Shown: in pieces, positions 34,327 through 45,227 of the stretch | How the letters are laid out: every line of letters begins with the position of its first letter | Numbering within the stretch: position 1 is the first letter of the stretch | Assembly: GCA_001792895.1 (NCBI GenBank) | Contig: MARA01000046.1 | Location: forward strand, 62,001-126,000 | Direction of reading: 5' to 3' | From: Lentinus brumalis | Lineage: Eukaryota > Basidiomycota > Agaricomycetes > Polyporales > Polyporaceae | DNA: 64,000 nt | The notes under the pieces: model-generated | The model's database searches: none | Told to the model about the DNA's origin: nothing | What the model saw: only the letters and a program-made list of their open reading frames with translations | Translations under genes and position numbers: made by a program

Positions 34327-34913
34327 TTTTGTGACGGGCTTTCAGGCCGTGACATTGACTTGCTCGCGGTTCTTTGTGTGTCTCGGCAAGTCCATGTGTC
34401 GAGACTGCAAACAAGTCACGGACTTGTCTCGGGCCGGGACCTTTGTCCTCGCAATTACGTTCGCGAGACGAGACACTTATCCAGCCTTTGTCCCTTGTAT
34501 CGACAGGTTATCTTTCCCTCACACTGCAAACAAGTCGCGGATTTGTCAGGGCCCTGGACCTTTGTCCTTCCTGTCAAATACAATTATGTTCGCGGGACAG
34601 GATTCCTATCTGTGCTTTGTCCCTTGTATTGATAGATCACCTTTCCCTCGGTTATGTGTCTTTTCCCTTGACTCCGCATCGTCTTGTAGACTATCTCGAA
34701 TATGTCCCATGTGTGTCCTGATTCTGTACAGTTAGTTTGTCCCGAACGTGACACGTAACAAGACGTTTGCAACAATTACCTTGACTTGAATTTGTCGTGA
34801 CTGCTAACCGTCCTAACCCCTTGACATACTCTGGACTTATTCGTGACTGGAAACCCGCCACAAGTAAGTCACGTGCCTGTCAGGGGTCCCGGATTTTGAA
34901 GATGCACGCCGTG
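34026..34913 (-). repeat. CACTA long terminal inverted repeat, right
   Basis: Partner of 29671-30558. It includes the start of the transposase frame, so any promoter for the gene must lie inside this repeat, and the left repeat carries the same sequence facing inward. Confidence 0.9.
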
Positions 34914-35007
34914 TGTCGTGTCGGTCCGAAAGACGGTCGAGGAGGAGGAGGACATCGCAAAGCAGAACGAGAGAAGAACTTCTGGCGTCGTGACGGAAGG
35001 CGCGCAG

Positions 35008-35023
35008 AGATAAGATAAGATAA
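35008..35023 (+). promoter_or_regulatory. Tandem GATA-factor sites, third module
   Basis: AGATAAGATAAGATAA, three overlapping GATA cores. It lies just right of the transposon nest, where the module sequence resumes. The downstream ATCTCGGCCAT flank of the other copies is not kept. Confidence 0.4.
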
Positions 35024-37060
35024 CAGCTCTTCAGCTTGTCTCCTCCCGCTGCAATTGTTCGCGTAGCCGTCTCTCCTCGGCGACATGCCTGCAAGACTGC
35101 GTCTACAACGCGGAGTACTCACAACGCCCGGGCTACTCGGACGGACCTCTCTCCACCGCTGCTCTGCTAACACGCTCGCCAACCTCAATCCGTCATCGGC
35201 ACCGGGCACGCTCGGTCGTGGTCGACTACTGCGTCTTTGCGAATGGACGGTGGGACTGTAGCAAGATGCCATCTTGCTACAGTCCCACCGTTGACAGGGC
35301 CGATCTTAGGTTCGTCTCTCCCGCGCCCTTCTCGACAGACGCCTGCTGTGTAGAAATTCTTTCCAATACAGTCGTGTTTGTTCGTATCATCGTATAACGA
35401 TTCAACAAGCAGGCATTCCGGACTCGGCCAATGCTCTGGCTGGATTCACGGACGGACCGTTCTTCGCATCATGTCATGAAGTTGAGTTGCGATTCTTTCC
35501 TCCGACTACTGACTTCGATTGCGCATACAATCCCAGCGCACTCGCAGGCTGGTCGACCCCGCCGACCCAGTCGGATCCCGATTCCCGCCACGCTATTATC
35601 TGTCTACGCAACTCTACCCGTCAATCCTCGTACGCGTCCTGTCTCCGGTTAGGCTAATTCAAACTGCGCGACCCAGATCCATGGCAGGGCTCCTCGATCC
35701 ACTCCAATCACTTCATGCCGCCTGTGCGTCCCCGCAGCGCCATCGCACACTTGCTGCCCACCGCAAGCACCACCCGGTCCTTCAACATATTGCTGCGGGA
35801 GGCGTCGTCCGGCTGGACGATTAGACTGCAGCTCGAGCGGGCCCGCGGTCCCCGCCGAAAACCTCTTCTGCGGGACTTGCGTGACCGCTGACCTCAACAA
35901 CTGGATGCACCGGGCGTCCAGGAGCAGACGGTCTTCATGCGTGGCTGCTAGGTATGCGCACGCGAACAGCCTGAGTGTGCCAGGCAAAACATTGGCTGGA
36001 GAAGACTCTCTAAGTACTTACCGGAAGTACAGAATGATGCCGGTAGCTTCCTGCACCCTCAGGACCTCCTCTCCCATCCCCGCACGGAGTAGACGGGACT
36101 GGTAGCCATGATCTCCTGGTCGACGGCCCCAGTGCGTAGTCGCTCCGCAACCGCCGGAGCCCTCTCTGTTGTGTCGTACAGTTACAGCGGCCTTTCACGC
36201 AGCACGGCTGCGTCAGCCTTGCGTGTCCGTTCCTCGGTGAATGGTCGAGTGTCGAGCCCTCCATACCGGCACGTCCGCTCCATTATGCTCGCAGCGTGCC
36301 TGCGCGTCCAAAGGAAGTCCAACCTGGCGAAGCAGCAAACCCGGGTCGTCCTGCTTTCCAAGCTGCGGTGGTGTTCGGGTCGCGAGGCTAGCGGGGAGGG
36401 ACTTGGAGTCGAACATAGCGGCGGGTGGTGCCAGGCGGGCGAGAGGGTGCATAGGTATGTACGAATGGTGTCCGTCTACCGGCACAACAGTCTGGACGGC
36501 TGGCTTTGATATAGTGTTAGCGTGTAGCTTGACGCGACGGTACATGTACTCGAGTATGGCGGAATACATGGAGTATATATCGTTATTCGCGGTGCAGGTT
36601 TGTCTCGGGTCGGACGTTTTCAGCGTTCAGCAGCCACGCAGGATGGATGCCTGTGGGAAGGAGGGAGCGATGTAGGGAAGGAACTGTGAAGAGGTCGTCC
36701 GTCTGTGATTGGTGAGCGGGGGAGGTTGAGGAATGCCGCACCAGCTGCGCGAGTCGCGACGCGTGTTACGAGAGCGACTTCGGGACACAATGAGCGATGT
36801 GAATCTTCTGTGGGGCGAGCAAGGGGTTTAGGGAGAGATAGACGGGTTCCCGGCGGTGCACCAGTCTCCGGGAGCCATGTGGAGACTTTGGAAGTTTCGC
36901 GTGCTGGTCTGGAAGTCGGGGCGATATGGTGAGGGAGACGATCGACACCTGAGGCATGATTATAGTACTGGCGCTCGTTGGAGCGGCGCATTGAGGGCTG
37001 ACATAGTATGTGGGTTTTATAAGGGTGACGATGGGGCGAGAAACGAGCAGACGATGTTGC
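35024..37060. other. Module remnant between transposon nest and F-box F3
   Basis: 35024-36000 should correspond to cassette D but is strongly diverged. A plus frame at 35519-35824 (101 codons) has no recognisable domain. 36100-36500 and 36700-37060 are homologous to the spacer 3' of the F-box genes (compare 16440-16740 and 16980-17340). No intact gene is supported. Confidence 0.3.
35247..35291. repeat. 45-bp perfect palindrome
   Basis: Arms of 22 bp (ACGGTGGGACTGTAGCAAGA..) pair exactly around a single C at 35269. It could form a hairpin or cruciform. No matching copy was noticed in the other modules. Confidence 0.9.
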
Positions 37061-39000
37061 TTATAGCCTCGCGGCGAACCGACAACAGGAGACGAGACAA
37101 CGCAGAAAATAGTGACGGAGGAAAGAGAGCCAGGGGGACAGGAAACAGAGGAGACTCGACGTAGTTAGAGGATCTTGAACGTTGATACGGAGTAGATGCG
37201 GGTCTTCAACACGTTCTGCGTGCGTCCCCGAAGAGATGAAGAGCTCCTGCTTCGCAGTGTACGTCTGAGGCAAGTCGGCTATGCAAGCTGATCAGTAGAT
37301 GTTGCTCGTCACCAGCTATGATCCCTACCTGATAGTAGGGCTTGCGCTTCTGTCTTACGCGCATCAGCATCCCTCGAGTAGCGAGAAACTTCTTGACGAC
37401 ATCTCGCATTGAGCGGCGACAACGGCGGCGTGCTTCCGCGAGGTCCGCCATGGCTTGCAAGCGATCAGCGTAGTCCTGCGGAGTTAGGTCGTGATCTTGC
37501 CATTTATGTGTGGACAAATCTGTGGACAATATTCAGCTTCGTCGACAATGCCGCATTGTATAACAGAACCCTGTCACAGATGACAGCCATACTCACGGGC
37601 CTGAGTTGGATACACGTAGAGCCTCTCCCACTTCGAGAGCGTCGGAAAGCAGTCAGCGGTAGCTGTCCTCCACCAATCGTCGTACTCGAGCCTGTCACCG
37701 AGACCATCCACAACAAGGATTGCCCTGCAAGGATCGGTTCCAGGGCGGCCGTCGGTGTCCCCACTGGTCTGATCCTGAAGGTCACCCTCGGCAGTTTCAC
37801 TCCTGCATAGCGCTGCCTCCACGACGGGGCCGATGGTACGGAGGAGCGCAACATAATCTTCTCGTTTGAATAGACTTCTCTTCGCCGGTGCAAGGTAAAG
37901 GCATCGTTGGGATGGCGATAGGTCGCCAAGTACATCATCGCTTGAGGGCGCCCATGAGACAAGCGTGTCCCGCAGACACTGGAGCTCATCTGGCTGCGGA
38001 ATAGGCGCAAGGGCATAGTAGAGATGACTCAAGCAGGGCAAGGATCGGAGATTCAGAGCAAGTGCCGGAGCTTCCTGTGCGACACCTGATCACGAGAACA
38101 AATAGTGAGATGTATGCTTGGTTGAACAACCTACAATGACTCACGAGGATGCTCTATTCGCTCAGCAGGGGGATTGTCAGGGAACTTGATCCACAGCTCG
38201 CGGAGCGAGGGGCCAAGCGCAGACAGCAATCTGTGCCTGCCCTGCTCGTCCATGTCATCGCACTTCAATGCGAGTCAATACAAGCATGTAGCATCTCTGA
38301 CCTAGAGACGTACCGCGAGGATCTCTAGATTGGGCAGGAACATCTTTTGAGAGTTGAGGGAGCTGCGCTTTGCCATACAGACTGGATCCAGGCCGAGGAC
38401 AGCCCAGGTAATACGGTAACAGTACAGCTCTTTCAGGTTGGGGACCATACTGAGAAAGCGGGCGAAGTCCCCAAACGACGGGAACCTCACGCTCACAACG
38501 TCTAGTCTGCGGATATGCGTGATGGACGTCAACAGGGACAGGAAGTATCGGTGGAAGGGCAGGCAAGGGAGCTCCTTCTCGCCCTCAGGGAGCGGCTTGG
38601 CAGCCTTCTCAGCATCGTCAAACCCCAAGATAAATAGTTCAGCGAGGTTGGTGAGCCTCCCTCGCAGAGCCGTGAGGAACAGCACAGCAGGACTGTATGG
38701 AACATGGAGGTATCCTCGCAATGCGAGTGTGCGCACGTAACTTCCGAGCTCGGGCGATGTGTCGAGGAGCTCTGCGAAGCGATACAGCGCGTCCTTGTCT
38801 CGAAGGAGGACATAATCGAAGAGAACCCTCTGTGCGCACGGACGCCATGCGCGACAGACGAGTGCGCAGCTGGAGAGGGTCGCCAAGGACGTTGAGACGA
38901 AGTCGTAATAGTCGTTGTACACAGCCTCGATGACGCGCTCGCAGACCTCGATTGGGAGTCGTGGCTTGGCTTCGACCTGCGACGTAAGGGCGTCGGCCAT
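37061..39000 (-). pseudogene. F-box paralogue F3, frameshifted in exon 3
   Basis: Exons by homology: 39000-38314, 38262-38145, 38086-37597, 37519-37329, then 37264 onward to a stop at 37061. Exon 3 is 490 nt where a multiple of three is needed. The frame breaks at CCTTTGCC near 38041, where paralogues read TCCCTCCCC, which looks like one extra T. Everything else is well kept: the F-box (RLPIEVCERVIEAVYNDYYD), SFGDFARFLSMVPNL, KREDYVALLRTIGPVVEAAL, WQDHDLTPQDYADRLQAM and KQELFISSGTHAE. The break may be a real inactivating mutation or a homopolymer error. If it is an error, F3 would be a fourth clearly intact family member. Confidence 0.75.
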
Positions 39001-39299
39001 GTCGTGAGGAGAGAGGCGTTGAGCAGTGCAGAAATGTGCAGGGGGCAAAGGGGATCGAGGACTGCGCGGGTCAATGTATGTACTTATGGCGCTGAGAAGC
39101 GCACACGATGCGGTTCCCGTATATGACACGAGTTTCGGCGGTCCGTGAACCGACGTGTTGCGTGTTTGTTCTCGCAGCCCGTACTTGTAGTGTTGCGCCC
39201 TCGGTCCTCCGGGCTCAGGTCTTGCAACTCGCGAGCAACAATGGTCGTACCAGATCTAGAGGTTGTTGCACCGTCATGCACGCCAGCGGTCATGCGGAA

Positions 39300-40968
39300 T
39301 TCGATATTTTATCATAGAGTCAGGCTATACGGGGACAGAAATGGCTGTATGCTATCCAAGTGCACAGGACAGCGGCGGTGCATGTAGTCACCTAAGAGTG
39401 AGAGCCACATGAAAGCGCACATCGTTGTGCGTTGAACAGACGATACTTCGGTAGCATGCTATCGAGACCTCCGGAGAAATTCACACCGTCGGACAGATCG
39501 ATGCGAAGGCGACCTACCTGGAATCACAGTTAGAATGCGATTGCAAGCTCAAAGAAAAGCACGTACCGAGGCAAACAGCGGTGGCGTCAGTACTGTTGTG
39601 TGTGAACTGCTATCTTCAACATCAACCACGGGGATCCTCCGCAGGGTTCCCTCCGTCATCGTTGCCCTTCCCTGTCTTCTGCTGTATCTCGTCGATGCAT
39701 TCGCTGGCCTGAGCGTCGTCCGCGGACTTCCCCGAGCGACCCGGAATTCAGTCCATATGGGCACCGACTATTGGGAGTGTTGGGGGATGAGTCGGAGTGC
39801 TCGCAAGCAAGCGGTCGGGGAGGCGTATCCGCGGAGATGCATGGATCTCAGAGACACCTCAGCTTTGCGGTCAGGATGAGCGAACAGCAACACATACAGT
39901 GTGCGTGTCGTGTACGTGGAACGCAGCGCGTCCGGGTTTGCAGCCTTCTGAATCACAAGCGACGGAGAGTAAGGTTACGGGTTGTGCTGTTCGGCGAGTA
40001 CTAGTGACAACCGTACCTCGAGCACACCGCAGATTTGTGTCTCGTAGCTCGTCAAGTCAAAGATTTCAGGATTCAACATCTGAATTGCCGGTCAGTATAT
40101 TGTGTCGCTTCGTATGGTCGATGAAGAGGACGTACAAGCGCTCCCGATGCAGCCACTTCGCCACCATGGCGGGCACTTGAATCCTGATTCGATGTATGGT
40201 GTTCCTGGTCGGCACCATCCATCGTCAGCGCCGGGTCAGGGTCTGTCTTGTGGACGGTCCTTGCAGCTCCTTGGCTATGGGCTTCAGACGGGCTCGTCGA
40301 CACTCGAATAGCAGAGCGATGGTCATATAGAGGGGAGGTTCGAGGACTAAGGTCAGTGTAGGCAACGAACTAGTAGTAGAGCCATACGTGCGTGCCTGTG
40401 GACCCTCTGTGGCGCCTCCCTCCCTCGCTACGAGCCGCAGCTCCCCTACCCACATCGCAGTCATGTCACGCAGACCAGGGACACTTGTTGGGGCCACCGC
40501 AGGTTGTGAGCTTGGTCAACAGTGCAAGTCATTGTTGGCGGAAGTGCGGGGACTGAGGCCGAGTGAGCGTGAGCGCGAATGTAAGGACAGCGGAGGGCTC
40601 CAGAGATTCAGGGAGCGAGTAGAGGGCACTGGGTGACATAGCACTAGGAGGCATAATCAGCCCGCAATAAACGAAGAACCTCCGGGGAGTTCTTACCGTC
40701 CTTCGGTGAGCGACGTCGCAGTACGCCTGTCCTTCAGCAGGAAATCGGATAACAATTGTCCCGTGCAGACTCACATTGTCCTGGTCGAGACGCAGAGAGC
40801 CCTGAAGAGTGGCAGAAGGTGCGAATTCGCCGGCGCAGACTGGGAGACAGCAGACTTAAGAGATAGCACAGAGACTGGCAGTGCAGCATCAAGAGACGTG
40901 GACAGAGGACATCGAGGTTGATGGTGAGTTGGGCGAGGCCGACAGCGAGCTCGCCCGCAGGTGCGGAG
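39300..40968 (-). pseudogene. Cassette C, copy 4: decayed unknown gene
   Basis: Minus-strand pieces in order from the right: a segment ending LKPIAKELQGPSTRQTLTRR (about 40300-40220), FDLTSYETQICGVLE (about 40060-40015), and SADDAQASECIDEIQQKTGK then NDDGGNPAEDPRG before a stop (about 39730-39620). The last has normal protein-like composition and suggests the true C-terminus of the family. Stops between the pieces prevent a full model. Confidence 0.35.
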
Positions 40969-40983
40969 AGATAAGATAAGATT
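40969..40983 (+). promoter_or_regulatory. Tandem GATA-factor sites, fourth module
   Basis: AGATAAGATAAGATT with the conserved right flank GCAGTCGGTGATCTCGGCCAT. On the minus strand the flank also encodes MAEITDCNLILSL, so a coding explanation for the conservation cannot be excluded. Confidence 0.45.
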
Positions 40984-42387
40984 GCAGTCGGTGATCTCGG
41001 CCATCCCACACCGAGTCTCTTTCCTCCTCCAAAGCCTCCTCCACCGTCTTCATGGTCATGTCTTGCCTACCTGAAAGACTCATACCTCACGTATCTTGAA
41101 GCAATCACTGCGCCCTGACAGACATTTTTCACGCGTGTCGGCTGCCTCACATCCCACTCCTCTGGCACAGCTGGCTCCTGACTCGAAACCCTAGCGGACC
41201 GCGACCATATATACCAGAAGCCTGGTGGAATATGCTGCGCACTAAGGGACTCTGTAAGCTATATATGCTTAGTATGTATCCGTGTGGTACTGTTTCGCAT
41301 ATTGAAACACGCTCGAAAGCTCGTTGTCGTGTTTTTTGCCGTCCGAACATGATTGATCGCCGGAGTCTAGCATTGCCAGCAAGAGAAGTCAGAGAACTTT
41401 GTAGTGTGACGGCTGGGTGGCATCAGAGGTCATGCAAAAACGATGATGAGCACGTAGTATTCGAGGGCGAGAACATAGGCATCGAACTACGAGACGAGGA
41501 CAGACAAATCATAGAGGCCACTAAGTACTGCAGCACCTCGACGTGAGTTACAGAAGGGGTCTGAAGTCGATACAGCGAGGCTAAAAGCCTCATTTGTTTG
41601 ACGTGAAATTTGACAAGCCGGACGACAAGCTCGGCAAGTTACTGATTGCCACAGCGAATCACTGCGACGCCTCCACGTCCTCCGCCGCGCTCGCCACGCG
41701 CTAGTGCAACGTCGAAGGATCTGGAGAAGGGTATCTATGGACTCCGCGCGGACGGTTCGAAACTGCGACGCGCGTGTCCGAGTATCGGAGGCTTATGCGG
41801 CGTAGCGCAGTGTTCTCCGAGATTCTGCCACAGCGAGCGGTAGAGAGGACGGTGGGAGTACCGGTAGCCAACGGAAGTGATTGAGAGAGTGCTTGAGCTG
41901 GAGCGGTTCGGCATAGTACAGATACCGTGTGACGCGCGTAGGGGTCCAGTCAGAGTGTAGACGCGGCAGACAGACAGTATGGCGAAGAGGTGAATGAGAT
42001 ATGTCTCCGATCCAGAGAAAGCATAGAACGTTTCGGGGGATCCAGAAGGAGGGAACGAAAGAGAATGGGGCACAGAGAAGGCGGGAGGAGTTGAGCGACA
42101 TATGCGGTGTCGTCCTGCAGCTGCGCCGTTGGAGGGTGGACTCAGTTTAGGACTGCGAAGCGAGGTTGAGATCATAGATACCCCGATGTATGGTCGGGAA
42201 AGACAACGTGCATGCGGGCGGGTGCGAAGAGAGTCCATGGTCGGCGTGTGCAATTGTGTAGCTGATGACGGAGACGAGGTGAGAAGTAGAATCTTCGGGG
42301 TGACGGTGAACCTTCTGACTATGTCGCCTCGTCGTCACAATGTGGGCGGAAGGACATGAGATAGATCCTTCGGAGTCTGCTCGTGGT
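40984..42387. other. Cassette D, copy 5, and 3' flank of F4
   Basis: 41110-41260 keeps the plus-strand HIPLLWHSW and PYIPEAWWNML segment. 41560-42380 holds overlapping frames on both strands without conserved peptides. No gene is supported. Confidence 0.3.
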
Positions 42388-43910
42388 CTATCCATTTCCT
42401 GGTCGGATGAACTGTGTGAGATAAATTAGATGAGTGCAAGTTCCAACACGCTTGACGCGAAACTGGACAGCGCCGGACAAAACATCTGCAGGGGCACAAG
42501 CGAAACTACTCACGGTTATGACATGGATCAATGCGAAGTCGCTCCCACCGCAAGACTGTCGGGAAACACTCTTGGACGCGGGTCGCCCACCAATCCGCCC
42601 ATTCGAGCCTGTCTCCGAGGTTCTGTACAACGACCGTTGCCCGACATATACGCTCTCCTGTGTCACATCCGAAAATGCTTGAGGTCTTTCCGACGAAAAG
42701 TGCTGCTTCGACAACAGGACCAATGACACGGAGGATCTCAACGAACTCCTCTCGCCTGAGCATGTATCGGAATGGTTCAAGGTAGAGCGTCCGGTGTTGC
42801 TGAGATGCTGTCCTGTCGTGCAGCCCATGTTCGTCGGAGGTGACCCATGAGACAAGCGTCTGTCGGAGCGACTCGAGCGTACTGTCATATGACTCCGGAA
42901 AGGGTGCGAGGTAGAACGACAGATGCTCCAGGCGGGGGAAGCATCGTAGATTGAGAGCAGTTGACAGATCTTTCTCTTTGGCCGCTACATCATGCAGTCA
43001 ACCCTCAGGTGAAGACGCTCTTTCGCATAACTGGAACTTATTACTCACCTGAAGATTCAGTTCGTACAGAAGGGGGGTAATTAGGGAGGCTGAGACGCAA
43101 TAGTCGGAGTGACGGGCCAAGCGCACCCAGCAACCTCTGCTTGCCGGGTTCATCCATATTCCAGCACTTCATAACGTGTCAGCAACTGCCAGTAACCGCA
43201 GAAGCTTTGCAACATACCCGGAGCCACGTGAGGTTGGGGAGGAACGTCTGCTCGGAATTCTGAGAGCGACTACTCGCTATGCACAGTGGATCCTGGCCAA
43301 GGAGAGCCCAAGTCACCTCTTCACAAGACAGCTCACGTATGTTCGAGAGGGTATGCAAAGTGCGAGCGAAGTCTCCAAAAGATGGGAACACAATACCATA
43401 CAAGTGTAGTGTGCGGATATTCGAGATGCAAGTGACGAGCGACGGGAGGAAGAGTCGGTGAATAGGCAATGTGGGGTGTTCCTTCACGCCACGGGGTAGC
43501 GGATTGGCATCCTTCTCGGCATCCCCTAACTCGAATATGTACAGATGGACCAGGTTTGTCAACCGCGCTCCGAGGACCGCAGGAAATGAGACTACACAGC
43601 TGTCTGAGACATGGAGATATCCTCGCAGCTGGACCTGACGCACATACGCTCCGAGCTCGGGTGACGCGTCGAGGAGCTGTGCGAATTGATAGAGCGCAGT
43701 CTTATCCCGAATGATGACACAGTGGAATAGGACCTTTTGAGCGGGGGAACGCCATGCACGACATACGAGGGCGCAAGTGGAGAGAGTGGCCAGGGCAGCC
43801 TGGACGAGGTAGTAGTTCTCCTCGTACACCGCACTGATGACGCGCTCGCAGACCTCGACGGGAACCCGTGGTAGTTTCTCTTGAACCTGGCGCGAGAGGG
43901 CGTGGGCCAT
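42388..43910 (-). CDS. F-box protein F4
   Basis: Exons 43910-43218, 43166-43049, 42984-42514 and 42485-42388 give 459 aa; all phases agree. It is the most diverged paralogue. The F-box has VPVEVCERVISAVYEENYY and CALVCRAWRSPAQKVLF. The middle includes CISNIRTLHLYGIVFPSF. Exon 3 is shorter than in the others (471 versus 492-495 nt) but keeps LRREEFVEILRVIGPVVEAA and LEWADWWATRVQECFPT. The last exon lacks the WQD..TPQDY tail and reads SGAVQFRVKRVG up to a TAG, so the C-terminus differs from the other copies. The Gypsy LTR begins 150 bp upstream of the ATG, so most of the native promoter now lies 9 kb away. Expression may be changed (inference). Confidence 0.8.
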
Positions 43911-44059
43911 TCCGTGATGAGGAAGTGTTAGACCTCGGCAGGGGAGATAGGTGAGCGGGAGCGGGCAGATAGAAGGATGAAGTCGAGCGAGAGTCGAGAC
44001 CTGGATGCAGCATGCAAATCGGGGAGACCCGGACGTCCTAGGACTGTCGTGGTACCCGT

Positions 44060-45001
44060 TGATGGACCTGCACGCCGGGGACGTGAGATCGAAGGTGCGA
44101 GAGTCGTCGAGCTTCCACAAGGGGAGACGGAGAGAAGGAGGAGGAGAGAGATGAGAGATGAGAGAGACACCGGGAGGTGTCGAGCTGCAGAAGAACGAGA
44201 GACGTCGCACTTGACGTCGAGCGTGGCGTAGATGGTCGCTATATCGTAGACGTAGATGTCGTAGTCGTTGAATCGAATTGCTTGAGTTGTAAACGTCGGA
44301 ATCGCGCTGTGAAGGGATGAGTATCGCACACACGGGGAGAGGTGGAAACTGGTACATTGAGCAGCGGGGAGCGCGTATTTAATACATGAAGCGTAGACTG
44401 GCTCGAGAGCTGGTAGGACAAATAGCTAGATGAAGATCTGAGACCGACGGCGGTGAGTAAGACGTCGGAGGGAAGGCGGAGGAGAGAGAACGGGCGAGAG
44501 CGCTATGGTCCGGCTAAGCGAGTCGCGCACACGTGATCGTGTCGCGCTCATCATCGGGACGTACTTGAACAGTGAAATGGCCGTTTGCTATCGTATGGCG
44601 TATCGTACAGCACTGGGAATAGTCAGAGAGGCGTAGAGAGACGTGGCAGGACGCAGGATGAGCGGGAGAAGGGATGGCAATAGAAGGCTGTCAAAATGTC
44701 GTCCTAAACCGGTGTATTCGGAGCTTGTGCGGCCGTCGGGAGCTCGTTCGGGACACGGCGTCGGGCTGCCGCTATGCACTTGGCAGGCTGGCGTAGAGCG
44801 TCGGAGGCATGGTGGGTGCAAGATGAGGAGGGGACGAGAGGTTCGAGAGCTGAGGGCGAGATGGAGATGGGAGGTTCGAGCGCGGACGAGCTGGAGTTGC
44901 TCGGGATCGTGATTGACTACGCGTCGGGAGCGTGTCGCGCGTCGGTGTGTAGCGTCGTTGGAGTTGCCGGATACCCGCGCAGCCATGCGCGAGGCGTATC
45001 A
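44060..45001 (-). repeat. Gypsy 3' LTR
   Basis: 942 bp, TGATGGACC at the left and GGCGTATCA at the right. It is nearly identical to 52216-53156. It overlaps the 5' flank of F-box gene F4. Confidence 0.92.
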
Positions 45002-45015
45002 CCTCCTCCCTACTG
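45002..45015 (-). other. Polypurine tract
   Basis: On the minus strand AGTAGGGAGGAGG lies directly against the 3' LTR, the expected place for plus-strand DNA priming. Confidence 0.75.
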
Positions 45016-45227
45016 AACTCTGGACTGTCCACAGTCCAAATGCTCGAGGGGGCCGACGACAGCGCTCTGCGGCATGTGCGGTGGTATGTGGGGTAATAGG
45101 ACAGCGTAATGGTGGGGTACGACGCTTGCATGGACGTAGGGTGTAGTGTGGAAGGGCGTAGACATGATGCGACGGGCTGGGGGACGTACCGGCAAGGACT
45201 GCGTCCTCCCTACTGAGATCCCGACTC

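Larger units (their letters stand above)
29671..34913. mobile_element. Plavaka-like CACTA-superfamily transposon
   Basis: A 5243-bp element. Both ends begin CACGGCGTGCATCTTC reading inward and are flanked by TGT (29668-29670 and 34914-34916). CAC-initial ends and a 2-3 bp target duplication fit the CACTA superfamily. It has 888-bp inverted repeats, a 233-bp tandem duplication and one transposase gene on the minus strand. The two inverted repeats differ at only a few positions, so the insertion or the last repeat conversion is recent. Confidence 0.8.
25314..34920. mobile_element. MITE-like host element carrying two nested transposons
   Basis: Terminal inverted repeats start CACGACAGGCATATCCGC (left, 25314) and are about 67 bp nearly perfect, then diverge over a further 50 bp. 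The right TIR runs to GCCTGT at 29670, and its last four bases (CGTG) are found at 34917-34920, after the CACTA element. The flanking target duplication is TCG (25311-25313 and 34921-34923). Removing the Harbinger and CACTA insertions leaves about 629 bp (25314-25517, 29250-29670, 34917-34920) with no coding potential. It is rich in GGCC. The parent autonomous family is unknown. Confidence 0.7.

Noticed and set aside
29671..34913. KDZ (Kyakuja-Dileera-Zisupton) transposon linked to TET/JBP genes
   Set aside because: The transposase blocks match the Plavaka/Tnp2 type, the target duplication is 3 bp, not 8, and no TET/JBP-like gene is present.
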